The notes under the pieces were generated by a model, which was not told the origin of the DNA, did not search any database, and was given only the letters and a program-made list of their open reading frames with translations. From the NCBI RefSeq assembly GCF_902833055.1, contig NZ_CADFEJ010000023.1:18177-82176 (forward strand): DNA of 64,000 nt, given 5' to 3'. The position numbers were made by a program, and so were the translations under genes. The stretch is from Burkholderia territorii (GTDB lineage: Bacteria; Pseudomonadota; Gammaproteobacteria; Burkholderiales; Burkholderiaceae). Shown here one piece after another: positions 44,947 through 53,932 of the stretch; position 1 is the stretch's first letter, and each line of letters starts with the position of its first letter.

Positions 44947-45861
44947 ATGGCATTGCAATCGCTGGATATCAAGCGCGTCTCGGCCACCACGACGCCACCG
45001 CCCACGGTGCGCGAACCGGTGACCGGGAGCGTCGCGAAGCTGATCGACGTATCGAAGTGCATCGGCTGCAAGGCATGCCAGACGGCATGCATGGAGTGGA
45101 ACGACCTGCGCGACGAAGTCGGCACCAACGTCGGCGTGTACGACAACCCGGCCGACCTCACCGAGCACTCGTGGACGGTCATGCGGTTCTCCGAATACGA
45201 GAACCCGGCAGGCGACCTCGAGTGGCTGATCCGCAAGGACGGCTGCATGCACTGCGAGGATCCGGGCTGCCTGAAGGCGTGTCCGTCGCCGGGCGCGATC
45301 GTGCAGTACAACAACGGGATCGTCGACTTCCACGAGGAGAACTGCATCGGTTGCGGCTATTGCGTGACCGGCTGCCCGTTCAACGTTCCGCGGATCTCGA
45401 AGAAGGATCATCGCGCGTACAAGTGCACGCTCTGTTCCGACCGCGTCGCGGTCGGCCAGGAACCGGCCTGCGTGAAGACCTGCCCGACGGGCGCGATCGT
45501 GTTCGGCACCAAGGAGGACATGAAGCAGCACGCGGCCGAGCGGATCGAGGACCTGAAGGAGCGCGGCTTCGAGCATGCGGGGCTGTACGACCCGCAGGGC
45601 GTCGGCGGCACGCACGTGATGTACGTGCTGCACCACGCGGACAAACCGTCGCTGTACCACGGGCTGCCCGACAATCCGTCGATCAGCCCGATGGTGAAGC
45701 TCTGGAAGGGCATCGCGAAACCGCTCGCGGTGGCCGGCCTCGCGCTGACCGCGCTGGCCGGATTCTTCCACTACACGCGGGTCGGTCCGAACGAGGTCAG
45801 CGAGGACGAGGAAGCCGCCGCCCGCGACGAGGCGCGACGCATCAAGGAGGACGCAAAATGA
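44947..45861 (+). CDS. fdnH: Formate dehydrogenase beta subunit (iron-sulfur)
   Basis: Electron-transfer subunit of 304 residues that passes electrons from FdnG to the cytochrome b subunit. Four ferredoxin-type cysteine clusters are present: CIGCKACQTAC, CMHCEDPGCLKACP, CIGCGYCVTGCPF and CTLCSD with PACVKTCP. A C-terminal membrane anchor lies near residues 258-275 (PLAVAGLALTALAGFFHY). It starts 10 bases after fdnG, preceded by AAGGGGGAAGAG, and its stop overlaps the fdnI ATG. Confidence 0.96.
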   Translation: MALQSLDIKRVSATTTPPPTVREPVTGSVAKLIDVSKCIGCKACQTACMEWNDLRDEVGTNVGVYDNPADLTEHSWTVMRFSEYENPAGDLEWLIRKDGCMHCEDPGCLKACPSPGAIVQYNNGIVDFHEENCIGCGYCVTGCPFNVPRISKKDHRAYKCTLCSDRVAVGQEPACVKTCPTGAIVFGTKEDMKQHAAERIEDLKERGFEHAGLYDPQGVGGTHVMYVLHHADKPSLYHGLPDNPSISPMVKLWKGIAKPLAVAGLALTALAGFFHYTRVGPNEVSEDEEAAARDEARRIKEDAK

Positions 45862-46484
45862 AGCACGACGACCCCAACCTGATCGTCCGCTACACGCCGA
45901 ACGAGCGCACGAACCACTGGATCACGGCGATTACGTTCGTGTTGCTCGCGCTGTCCGGGCTCGCGCTGTTCCATCCGTCGATGTTCTGGCTCACCGCGCT
46001 GTTCGGCGGCGGCCAGTGGACGCGGATCCTGCATCCGTTCGTCGGTCTCGTGATGTTCGTGTCGTTCGCGATTCTCGTGGTGCGCTTCTGGCACCACAAC
46101 GCGCTTGACGCGGACGATCGGCAATGGCTGAAGCAGATCGACGACGTGCTGGCCAACCGGGAAGACAAGCTGCCGCCTGTCGGTCGCTATAACGCCGGAC
46201 AGAAGCTGCTATTCTTCACGTTGGTGGCGTGCCTGGTGTTGCTCCTGCTGTCGGGGATCGTGATCTGGCGACGCTATTTCTCGTTCTACTTCCCGATCGG
46301 GGCGATTCGCGCGGCCGCTGTCGTGCATGCCGTGGCGGCCTTCGTGCTGATCGCGAGCATCATCGTGCACATTTACGCGGCGTTGTGGGTGAAAGGCTCG
46401 ATCGGGGCGATGGTGCGCGGCACCGTCACGCTGGGCTGGGCCCGCAAGCATCACCCGAAGTGGTTCCGTGAAAGCGTGAAGTAA
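45858..46484 (+). CDS. fdnI: Formate dehydrogenase gamma subunit (cytochrome b556)
   Basis: Inner-membrane di-heme cytochrome b subunit, 208 residues with four helices, transferring electrons to quinone. Histidine ligand candidates are His18 in RTNHWITAITFVLLALSG, His54 in ILHPFVGLVMF, and His residues in VHAVAAFVLIASIIVHIYAA. AAGGAGG lies about eight bases before the ATG, and it overlaps fdnH by four bases (ATGA). A strong terminator follows. Confidence 0.95.
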   Translation: MKHDDPNLIVRYTPNERTNHWITAITFVLLALSGLALFHPSMFWLTALFGGGQWTRILHPFVGLVMFVSFAILVVRFWHHNALDADDRQWLKQIDDVLANREDKLPPVGRYNAGQKLLFFTLVACLVLLLLSGIVIWRRYFSFYFPIGAIRAAAVVHAVAAFVLIASIIVHIYAALWVKGSIGAMVRGTVTLGWARKHHPKWFRESVK

Positions 46485-46549
46485 CGCACTGGAGCGTGGC
46501 GGTACGCAGATTGCCGCGTACCGTCGCGCCACCGCCGGAATCGCCTGGA

Positions 46550-46579
46550 AAGCGCCGATCCGTCGGCGCTTGTTTTTTT
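46550..46579 (+). terminator. Strong terminator between fdnI and fdhE
   Basis: AAGCGCCGA at 46550-46558 pairs with TCGGCGCTT at 46563-46571, followed by G and seven T. It ends only about 14 bases before the fdhE start. Confidence 0.85.
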
Positions 46580-46592
46580 GGATGATATTTTC

Positions 46593-47528
46593 GTGACACA
46601 ACGCATTCTCGAACCGACCGAGATCTCGACGCTCGATCATTCGGCCATTCCGCGCTTTCGCCTGCCGGAGCGCGGCACCGTGTTTGCCGCGCGTGCCGCA
46701 CGGTTGCGCAAGCTCGCCGATCTCAATCCGATCAGCGGCTATCTGCGGCTGATGGCTACCGTCGCCGATGCGCAGCACGCGACGCTGCAGGCGCTGAACC
46801 TGCCGATGCCGTCGCCCGAAGCGATCGCGCGTGCGCAGCAGCATTCGATGCCGCTCGTGCCGGCGCTCGACGGCGAGCGCAACCCGCAGTGGCGCGCCGT
46901 GCTCTATGAACTGCTCGACCGCGTCGAAAGCGCCGGGCTCGTCAATCCGTCGCTCGCGAAGCTGCTCGACCGGCTGCGCCTGATGGCACCTGCCGAACTC
47001 GACGCGCAGGCCGACGCGATCCTCGCGCTGCGCTTCGCCGAAGTCGATCCGGCCACCGCGCCGTTCCTGATGGCCGCGCTGCAGGTCGCCTGGACCGATC
47101 TCGCGAGCCGCGTCACACCGTCCGACGTCCCGTATCTCGACCAGCCGGGGCTGTGCCCCGTGTGCGGCACGCATCCGGTCGCGAGCGTCGTGCGTGTCGG
47201 CGGGCAGTACCAGGGCTACCGTTTCCTGCAGTGCGGGCTGTGCACGACCGAGTGGCACATGGTGCGCACGAAATGTTCGCACTGCGACTCGACCAAGGGC
47301 ATCGCCTACCACGGGATCGAGGGCGGCAGCGAAGCCGTCAAGGCCGAGTCGTGCGACGAATGCAAGACCTATCGCAAGATCGGCTACCAGGAGAAGGACT
47401 ACGAGTTCGAACCGCTGGCGGACGATCTCGCGAGCCTCACGCTCGACCTGCTGATGAACGAAGCCGGCTACCAGCGCAGTTCGCCGAACCCGCTGCTGTG
47501 GCCCGACATGTCGCGCGAAGCGGAATGA
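46593..47528 (+). CDS. fdhE: Formate dehydrogenase accessory protein FdhE
   Basis: Cytosolic rubredoxin-like maturation factor needed for active formate dehydrogenases N and O. The 311-residue product has four CxxC pairs in its C-terminal half (CPVCGTHP, CGLCTTEW, CSHCDSTKG, CDECKTY), which bind metal in the family. The GTG at 46593 (MTQRILEPTE) gives the family N-terminus and is preferred over TTG 46578, which lies inside the terminator T run. Position just behind fdnGHI and before selA fits its role. How it is transcribed past the terminator is unclear. Confidence 0.93.
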   Translation: MTQRILEPTEISTLDHSAIPRFRLPERGTVFAARAARLRKLADLNPISGYLRLMATVADAQHATLQALNLPMPSPEAIARAQQHSMPLVPALDGERNPQWRAVLYELLDRVESAGLVNPSLAKLLDRLRLMAPAELDAQADAILALRFAEVDPATAPFLMAALQVAWTDLASRVTPSDVPYLDQPGLCPVCGTHPVASVVRVGGQYQGYRFLQCGLCTTEWHMVRTKCSHCDSTKGIAYHGIEGGSEAVKAESCDECKTYRKIGYQEKDYEFEPLADDLASLTLDLLMNEAGYQRSSPNPLLWPDMSREAE

Positions 47529-47604
47529 CGGCGGGCAGCCGGGGCGGGCGCGCGAGCGCCGGTGCCGGTTGCGCTGCCACGCAAGGAAATGGAGCCACCA
47601 TTAC

Positions 47605-49044
47605 GTGACCGACCCGGGTTTGAATGAACTGAATGCCGTCCTCGCGCGCGCGCCGTCGGTGGAGCGCGTGCTCACGTCGGCGCCGCTGCAGCCGCTGCTC
47701 GCCGACTATGGCCGCACCCGCGTGCTGAACGCGGTGCGTGCCGAACTCGAACGCTGGCGCACCGCCGCCCAGCAGGATCCGCAGGCGGCCGAGCCGCTCG
47801 ACGAGCCGCGCATCGCTGCCGCGGTTGCCCGCACACTGGCGGCCCAGAACGCGGGCACCGTGCGCGCGGTGTTCAACCTGACGGGCACCGTGCTGCACAC
47901 CAATCTCGGGCGCGCGTTGTTGCCCGACGACGCGGTGAGCGCGGTGGTCGACGCGCTCACCCGGCCCGTCAACCTCGAATTCGATCTCGCCACCGGCCGC
48001 CGCGGCGATCGCGACGACCTGATCGACGATCTGTTGTGCGAACTGACCGGCGCGGAAGCCGCGACCGTCGTCAACAACAACGCGGCGGCCGTGTTGCTGA
48101 CGTTGTCCGCGCTCGCGCCGAAACGCGAAGTGATCGTGTCGCGCGGCGAGCTGGTCGAGATCGGCGGGGCATTTCGCATTCCCGACATCATGAGTCGTGC
48201 AGGCGCGAAGCTGCGCGAGGTCGGCACGACCAACCGTACCCATCTGCGCGATTACGCGGAGGCGATCGGCCCGCGCACTGCGATTCTGATGAAGGTCCAT
48301 TGCAGCAATTACGCGATCAGCGGCTTCACGAAGGAAGTGACGCTCGCCGAACTCGCGCCGCTCGCGCGCGAGCATGGGCTGCCGGTCGTGGCCGACCTCG
48401 GCAGTGGCACGCTTGCCGACCTGTCGCAATGGGGCCTGCCGCACGAGACGACCGTGCAGGAAACCGTCGCGGCCGGTGCGAACCTCGTCACGTTCAGCGG
48501 CGACAAGCTGCTCGGCGGCCCGCAGGCCGGCCTGATCGTCGGCGATCGCGCGCTCGTCGCGAAGATCAAGAAACACCCGCTCAAGCGCGCGTTGCGCGTC
48601 GGCAAGCTGACGCTCGCCGCGCTCGAACCCGTGCTGCGGCTCTATCGGGCGCCGGAATTCCTGCGCGAGCGGCTCACCACGTTGCGGCTGCTCACGCGGC
48701 CCCAGCGCGACATCGCCGACGCGGCAGAGCGTGTGCGTCCGGCGTTGCAGGCCGCGCTCGGCGGCGGTTTCGACGTGCAGGTCGAGCCGATGTTCAGCCA
48801 GATCGGCAGCGGCGCGCTGCCGGTCGATCAATTGCCGAGCGCCGGGCTCGTCGTGCGCACGCCGGACGGCAAGCGCGGCGGGCGCGCGCTCGCGCAACTC
48901 GAGAAGAAGCTGCGCGAATGGCCGCGTCCGGTGATCGGCCGCATCGCCGACAATGCGCTTCGGCTCGACCTGCGCTGCCTCGAGGCGGCGGATGAAGCGG
49001 CATTCGTCGCGCAGTGCGTGCAGGTCGCGGGGCCCGCTGCATGA
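47605..49044 (+). CDS. selA: L-seryl-tRNA(Sec) selenium transferase
   Basis: PLP enzyme converting seryl-tRNA(Sec) to selenocysteyl-tRNA(Sec) with selenophosphate. The 479-residue protein has FNLTGTVLHTNLGRALLP in the N-terminal part and the PLP-binding Lys301 in FSGDKLLGGPQAGLIVG. The GTG at 47605 (preceded by GGAG about ten bases upstream) gives the right N-terminus. The selB start overlaps its stop as ATGA. Needed to decode the TGA in the adjacent fdnG. Confidence 0.96.
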   Translation: MTDPGLNELNAVLARAPSVERVLTSAPLQPLLADYGRTRVLNAVRAELERWRTAAQQDPQAAEPLDEPRIAAAVARTLAAQNAGTVRAVFNLTGTVLHTNLGRALLPDDAVSAVVDALTRPVNLEFDLATGRRGDRDDLIDDLLCELTGAEAATVVNNNAAAVLLTLSALAPKREVIVSRGELVEIGGAFRIPDIMSRAGAKLREVGTTNRTHLRDYAEAIGPRTAILMKVHCSNYAISGFTKEVTLAELAPLAREHGLPVVADLGSGTLADLSQWGLPHETTVQETVAAGANLVTFSGDKLLGGPQAGLIVGDRALVAKIKKHPLKRALRVGKLTLAALEPVLRLYRAPEFLRERLTTLRLLTRPQRDIADAAERVRPALQAALGGGFDVQVEPMFSQIGSGALPVDQLPSAGLVVRTPDGKRGGRALAQLEKKLREWPRPVIGRIADNALRLDLRCLEAADEAAFVAQCVQVAGPAA

Positions 49045-50966
49045 TCGTCGGTACCGCGGGGCACATCGATCACGGCAAGACGACGCTCGTGCGGGCGCTC
49101 ACGGGCGTCGACACCGACCGGTTGAAGGAAGAGAAGGCGCGCGGCATCTCGATCGAGCTCGGCTATGCGTATACGCCGCTCGAGAACGGCGACGTGCTTG
49201 GCCTGATCGACGTGCCGGGCCACGAGAAGCTGATTCACACGATGGCGGCCGGCGCGTGCGGCATCGACTTCGCGCTGCTCGTGATCGCCGCCGACGACGG
49301 CGTGATGCCGCAGACCCGCGAACATCTCGCGATCCTGCAACTGCTTGGCGTCACGCATGGCGCGGTGGCGCTGACGAAGTGCGATCGCGTCGACACCGCA
49401 CGCCTGTCGGCCGTGCGCGACGAAATCGCCACGTGGCTGCACGGCACGACGCTCGATGGCGCGCCGATCTTCGAAACCTGCGCGACGCGCGATGACGATC
49501 CGGGTGTCGCCGCATTGAAGCGTCATCTCGCCGATGCGGCGCTCGCGTGGCGTACGCGCCGAGACGACGGGCTGTTCCGGCTGGCGGTCGATCGCGTGTT
49601 CACGCTCGCCGGGCAGGGCACCGTCGTGACCGGTACTGCGTTCGCGGGCCGCGTGGCGACCGGCGATACGCTCGCGGTCGTGCGCACGGGCGCCGCCGCG
49701 CGCGTGCGCGGCATCCATGCGCAGAACCGGCCGGTCGGCGAGGGCCGCGCGGGCGAGCGCTGCGCGCTGAATCTTGCCGGCGTCGACAAGGCGGACATCG
49801 AGCGTGGCGATACTGTCGCGGATGCACGGCTGGTCGCGACATCGCCGCGTCTCGACGTCGATTTGACGCTGCTGGCCGATGCGGGGCTCACGCTGACGCA
49901 CTGGGCACCGCTGCACGTGCATCTCGGCACGCTGCATCGCGTCGCGCACGTCGCGCTGCTCGACGGCGATACGCTGGCGGCCGGCCAAAAGATGCGCGTA
50001 CAACTGGTATTCGACGAACCCGTGTTCGCGCTGCCGGGCGACCGCTTCATCGTCCGCAATCCGCAGGCGACACGTACCGTCGGCGGCGGGCGCGTACTCG
50101 ATCCGTTCGGTCCCGCGCGCAAGCGCCGCACGCCCGCGCGCCGCGCATGGCTTGACGCATTGGCAGCGTGGCTCGACGAAGGGCGGCTCGATGCGCTGCT
50201 CGCGCAGGCACCGCTCGGTATCGCGCGCACGATGCTCACGCACCTGACGGGTTTCGCGCCCGACGCGCTCGCGTTGCCGGACGACGCGCTGGCGATCGGC
50301 CAGCGCGAGCGTGCATCGAACGAAGGCACGGTGATCGCGCGAGCGCACTGGCGTGCGCTGCAGGCGCGGGCGATCGATACGCTGCGCGCGTATCATGAGC
50401 GCATGCCGGACGAGCAGGGGCTCGATGCGGCACGCCTGCGACGCATGGCGGCGCCGCTCGTCGGCGATGCGCTGTGGCGCGCGTTGGTCGATGCGCTGGT
50501 GGATGGCGGGGACGTTGCACGAAGCGGGCCGTGGCTGCATCTGCCGTCGCATGCGGTGAGTTTCGATGCGCGCGAGGAAGCGCTGGCGCAGCAACTGCTG
50601 CCGCTGATTCACGCGGGGCGCTTCGATCCGCCGTGGGTCCGCGATCTGGCGCGCGATACGGGCGCGGCGGAGGATGTCGTGCGCACGCTGCTGCGCAAGC
50701 TCGCGCGACGCGGCGACCTGCATCAGGTCGTGCGCGACCTGTTCTATCACGCGGATGTCATTGGCGAGCTGGCCGGGCTGGTCGCGCGTCTCGCGCCGAC
50801 GCGCGGCGGCGGGCTCGATGCGGCGACGTTCCGGGACGCGACCGGGCTTGGCCGCAAGCGGGCGATCCAGATTCTCGAATTCTTCGATCGGGTTGGGTAT
50901 ACTCGCTTCCACCGCGATCTTCACTTCCTGCGGCCTGACAGCGGTTGGGTGGGTGTACAGGCGTAG
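49041..50966 (+). CDS. selB: Selenocysteine-specific elongation factor
   Basis: EF-Tu-like GTPase that carries Sec-tRNA to UGA codons marked by a SECIS. The 641-residue protein begins MIVGTAGHIDHGKTTLVRAL (P-loop), has the switch region GLIDVPGHEKLIHTM and the G4 motif TKCD, then EF-Tu domains 2 and 3, and C-terminal winged-helix repeats that bind SECIS RNA (around IRDLARDTG-like VRDLARDTGAAEDVVRTLLR). It overlaps selA by four bases and is followed 30 bases later by tRNA-Sec. Confidence 0.96.
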   Translation: MIVGTAGHIDHGKTTLVRALTGVDTDRLKEEKARGISIELGYAYTPLENGDVLGLIDVPGHEKLIHTMAAGACGIDFALLVIAADDGVMPQTREHLAILQLLGVTHGAVALTKCDRVDTARLSAVRDEIATWLHGTTLDGAPIFETCATRDDDPGVAALKRHLADAALAWRTRRDDGLFRLAVDRVFTLAGQGTVVTGTAFAGRVATGDTLAVVRTGAAARVRGIHAQNRPVGEGRAGERCALNLAGVDKADIERGDTVADARLVATSPRLDVDLTLLADAGLTLTHWAPLHVHLGTLHRVAHVALLDGDTLAAGQKMRVQLVFDEPVFALPGDRFIVRNPQATRTVGGGRVLDPFGPARKRRTPARRAWLDALAAWLDEGRLDALLAQAPLGIARTMLTHLTGFAPDALALPDDALAIGQRERASNEGTVIARAHWRALQARAIDTLRAYHERMPDEQGLDAARLRRMAAPLVGDALWRALVDALVDGGDVARSGPWLHLPSHAVSFDAREEALAQQLLPLIHAGRFDPPWVRDLARDTGAAEDVVRTLLRKLARRGDLHQVVRDLFYHADVIGELAGLVARLAPTRGGGLDAATFRDATGLGRKRAIQILEFFDRVGYTRFHRDLHFLRPDSGWVGVQA

Positions 50967-50996
50967 GCGCTCGTTGTTCTTTTGGTTTTCTCCCAC

Positions 50997-51092
50997 GGAA
51001 GGCATTCGTATCCGGTGGTACGGCCGGGCTTCAAACCCGGTTGGGGGCGTCAGACGCTCCCGGGTCAGTTCGACTCTGGCTGCCTTCCGCCA
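50997..51092 (+). tRNA. selC: tRNA-Sec (anticodon TCA)
   Basis: 96-nt tRNA with the 8-bp acceptor stem GGAAGGCA/TGCCTTCC, discriminator G and encoded CCA. The anticodon stem is CCGGG/CCCGG with TCA at 51031-51033 in the loop CTTCAAA. A long variable arm (GGGGGCGTCAGACGCTCCC) and the TTCGACT T-loop match bacterial tRNA-Sec. It completes the fdhE-selA-selB-selC module. Confidence 0.96.
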
Positions 51093-51668
51093 CATTGGCC
51101 TTCCCGGCTATTCCGAACTCTTCCGTAAACGTCTACGGGGCCGATGATTTCATAGCGATTTATGGGTAACGACGTGCTTGCGGCTACCGTTGATGTTCCG
51201 CACAATTTCCTTCCGAAGTACGGGGAGGGTGGACGTCCGATTTTCCGAACGAGTTCGACTCATGAACAGGCAGCACTCGTTCACGCCGTAGCAGCCGATA
51301 CCGGCCTTGGCAGAGATTGCGACCGCAGCAGCGAAGACAGTGAGGTTCAGTGCCGGCAAAGCGTTCAAAGATACGGTGACGCGCCTTGAAGAGCCGCGAC
51401 GATGGGGTGACAGGCAAGGCGGAGTGCACGGCAGTGTGTCCCCGCCAAGTTCAATCGTCGGGTTTCCCGCTAAATTGAAATGTCGCGGTGTTTGGTCTTT
51501 GTCTTGTCGGAGGCCGGCCGAAGAAAATGGAAGCCAACGCAACATTGTGAAGCTGCACATTGAACATGCAGACGAGTTTGGATGCACTTCGCTTTTTGCC
51601 CCACCGTCCCGCTTGTCGGTAACGAATGGGGCATCTTCTTCATCAGCGCCCGATACGGCCTGCGCGTT
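51093..51668. other. Degenerate region directly after tRNA-Sec
   Basis: No intact gene is supported. It contains a decayed HU gene end (51313-51390) and several short frames without recognisable families. The start of the accessory block lies here. I searched by eye for a repeat of the tRNA 3' end further right in the window and found none. Confidence 0.5.
51313..51390 (+). pseudogene. C-terminal remnant of an HU-type DNA-binding protein
   Basis: The frame reads EIATAAAKTVRFSAGKAFKD and then TVTRLE, which closely matches the last 20 or so residues of HU proteins. Nothing upstream in any frame gives the HU body, and the frame continues past the natural end. It is a short gene fragment left next to tRNA-Sec, typical of insertion or deletion scars. 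Confidence 0.6.
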
Positions 51669-52094
51669 TTACGACGTCGATAGCGGGACGACAGGGCGTC
51701 GATTCAGATAGCGGATCACGTCTTCATAGCGAACCGCCCCTTTCCTTTCCGTGTCGATCTCGTCGAAATGATCCACGGCCCACCCCCATCCGCTCTTGTT
51801 CGCCCCCTCCTTGGTGAGCAAGTGAGTGGCGGGGTCAGCCGCAGCCTTGAACTTCGCTTTGAGATCGGTGGTAATGGCGTCGGCCACGTTGCTCTTCGTC
51901 GTCGCCGGCGGTGCGCTGCCGGGCGCGATCGGTGGCCGGCTAAATTTCTCTCCGACGCGAACGAAGCCCTGAGCGTGTCCTGACAGGGTGACCGGAGCGT
52001 CGATCACAAACCGATCGCTCGCGAGGCTTGATTGCGTGCCAACCAAGGCCAGTCCGCTCGCTGTTGCAAGCAGACAAACAAAAAGTGGTTTCAT
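51669..52094 (-). CDS. Small exported protein with EF-hand-like motif
   Basis: Product of 141 residues with a signal peptide (MKPLFVCLLATASGLALVGT, cleavage likely after SLA). Near the C-terminus, GWAVDHFDEIDTERKGAVRY is followed by EDVIRYL. This resembles an EF-hand: DTERKGAVRYED with Asp, Glu, Lys-Gly and terminal Asp at the loop positions, flanked by helices. Calcium binding is possible but two ligand positions are unusual. It overlaps the upstream S10 peptidase gene by four bases (ATGA), so the two are translated from one mRNA and may work together. Family otherwise unrecognised. Confidence 0.6.
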   Translation of the reverse strand: MKPLFVCLLATASGLALVGTQSSLASDRFVIDAPVTLSGHAQGFVRVGEKFSRPPIAPGSAPPATTKSNVADAITTDLKAKFKAAADPATHLLTKEGANKSGWGWAVDHFDEIDTERKGAVRYEDVIRYLNRRPVVPLSTS

Positions 52095-53932
52095 CGTGCT
52101 ACTCCTTGCGAAGTGATGCTCGTCGCAGCCATTGACGACGATGTGGTACTCGCCGTCAAAAACGATCGGAGATCCGACCGCATGCCGCTGCGCGATGCCT
52201 CCGTCAGATATGCCATATGTCCACCGTCGTACTCTTTGACGGTTACTCGCGGGACGGGCGAGGTTGGCGACCAGAGTCCCACGGCCCCGAGGTCCAATTC
52301 GGTTTGAAAGAATGGCGTGACGCCGTCATGATAGCCATGGAAGACCAGTGCTTTTAGGGTAGGCTGCAACGTCAATGCCTCTACCAAATCCGGCACGCTG
52401 GTAGGAGCGGGCGAGCCTCGATGCTGAATGGGGGAATCGTTCCACCAATAATCTGCCGCTATATCGCTACCATAAACCTGCTTGGGGTCTTTGTTTTGAT
52501 AACCGAATTCGCTTAGGAGTAGCTGTTTGATGTTTCCATAAAATCCAGCATCTTCGTAAAAGCTAATGTCGTAATTAATGGGATCGGTCGTGCTCATGCG
52601 GCCATCGTAGGCATTGAAGTGGGGATTCTGTCCGTTATTCGGATATATAACTTTGCCAATCGATAAAAAGTCCGTGATTCGCCCATCTGGACTTAATGAA
52701 TTTTCCGGTAGGCCTGTAATACCACTGAGTGTTGTCGCCACATTTGTAGAAAATATCTGTTGCTGAAGTCCTTGAGCGTAATCGCCAGAAGCGAAATTTC
52801 GTAGATAGGTCGCGTAATCGGTCTTCGATTGCCCGTTTCGTGCAGTTGCCTTCCCGTAATAATCTACCACCATGCCGAGTGTTGGAAGGAAGCCTTCCGC
52901 TTGGTCTGACGATGTCGATCGATACCCATAATCCATAATCGGTGATTGCAGGATAACGCCGGTCAGAACCTGCGGTGTTGCCTTCGATGGGTCCGGCAGG
53001 TAGTTGCTGGTGCCAGCCTGCACCAGCAAGTCAGCCACGATCGGGGTGCGAATGCCGCTATATGACTCACCCATCAAATATTTTGGGGAACTCTGACGGT
53101 TATTCCGATTGATATACGCGGTGATGAAATCCCGGAACACTTTAGCGTCGGCATCGGTATTCCAGAAATCGCTATTTTTATGTGGCGCGATTGCCTCCGA
53201 ATACCCCGAGCCAGGCAGGTCGATAAAGACCAGATCGGTCTGATCGAGGAGCGTCTGCGGGTTGTCGATCAAGGGGAATCGATCCGGGTCGGGCATTTCC
53301 GTTCCGGTTGGTAGACTGGGGGCGTTGACCAGCAGACGATGCGGGGCCCATGAGCCTAAATGCAGCCAAATTGACGGTTCACCCGGGCCGCCGTTGAAGA
53401 TAAACATCACCGGGCGCTGGTTGTGCGGTACATCGTCGCGGGTATAGGCCATGTAAAAAATCGACGCCTGAGCGTCCGGGCCAGCCGTCTTGCTTTCGCT
53501 CTTCGGCGTCCAGGCGATAAGGTGACCGGCTGTTGCCGAGTATTCGATCGTTTGCCCGTCAGCACCGATCATGCTGTGATGCTTGACGGCCGGTGTCTCG
53601 TCGATCGCCTTCAAATCGAGGCCGGCGTTGGCGATATCATCGCTATTGACGATACCCGGGCCGCCGTTCGGTCCATTTTGGTAGGCGGCGCTTTTCATCG
53701 CCTTCGGATCCTGCCAAGCCGCGTACTGGTTGGGATCGACCACTGCATGATCGGCGGGCCACTGGAACGGTGCCGGTGTCGGATGAGTATCGTCTTTCGC
53801 AACCGTAGAAGTGGAATCGTCTCCCCCACACGCGGCGAGTGCAACGCTCACGTACAGACCGCTCAAGATCAACCGCCATTGGCTTGTCGCATTAATCAAT
53901 AATATAGTTAATGTATTTTTTATGTGATACAT
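52091..53932 (-). CDS. S10-type serine carboxypeptidase lipoprotein (copy 1)
   Basis: Predicted exported peptidase of 613 residues, related to serine carboxypeptidases (family S10). A hydrophobic segment ends in the lipobox LAAC with Cys near residue 35, followed by GGDDST, so it is probably a lipoprotein. Catalytic candidates are Ser290 in GESYSG, Asp536 in HGYHDGVTP and His572 in GGHMAYL. The oxyanion-hole motif is NGGPGEPSIWLHLGS, where Glu-Pro replaces the usual Ser-Ala. Its coding sequence is more AT-rich than the core genes. It is divergent from a paralogue at 54694 and coupled to the EF-hand-like gene downstream. Substrate unknown. Confidence 0.82.
   Translation of the reverse strand: MYHIKNTLTILLINATSQWRLILSGLYVSVALAACGGDDSTSTVAKDDTHPTPAPFQWPADHAVVDPNQYAAWQDPKAMKSAAYQNGPNGGPGIVNSDDIANAGLDLKAIDETPAVKHHSMIGADGQTIEYSATAGHLIAWTPKSESKTAGPDAQASIFYMAYTRDDVPHNQRPVMFIFNGGPGEPSIWLHLGSWAPHRLLVNAPSLPTGTEMPDPDRFPLIDNPQTLLDQTDLVFIDLPGSGYSEAIAPHKNSDFWNTDADAKVFRDFITAYINRNNRQSSPKYLMGESYSGIRTPIVADLLVQAGTSNYLPDPSKATPQVLTGVILQSPIMDYGYRSTSSDQAEGFLPTLGMVVDYYGKATARNGQSKTDYATYLRNFASGDYAQGLQQQIFSTNVATTLSGITGLPENSLSPDGRITDFLSIGKVIYPNNGQNPHFNAYDGRMSTTDPINYDISFYEDAGFYGNIKQLLLSEFGYQNKDPKQVYGSDIAADYWWNDSPIQHRGSPAPTSVPDLVEALTLQPTLKALVFHGYHDGVTPFFQTELDLGAVGLWSPTSPVPRVTVKEYDGGHMAYLTEASRSGMRSDLRSFLTASTTSSSMAATSITSQGVAR

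Noticed and set aside
41868..45347. 1159-residue minus-strand frame opposite formate dehydrogenase
   Set aside because: A shadow frame of a strongly biased GC-rich gene, with no recognisable domain.
46578..46592. TTG 46578 as the fdhE start
   Set aside because: It lies in the terminator T run; the family N-terminus starts at GTG 46593.
51162..51389. 75-residue ORF after tRNA-Sec as a gene
   Set aside because: No family resemblance or ribosome site, and it overlaps the HU remnant in another frame.
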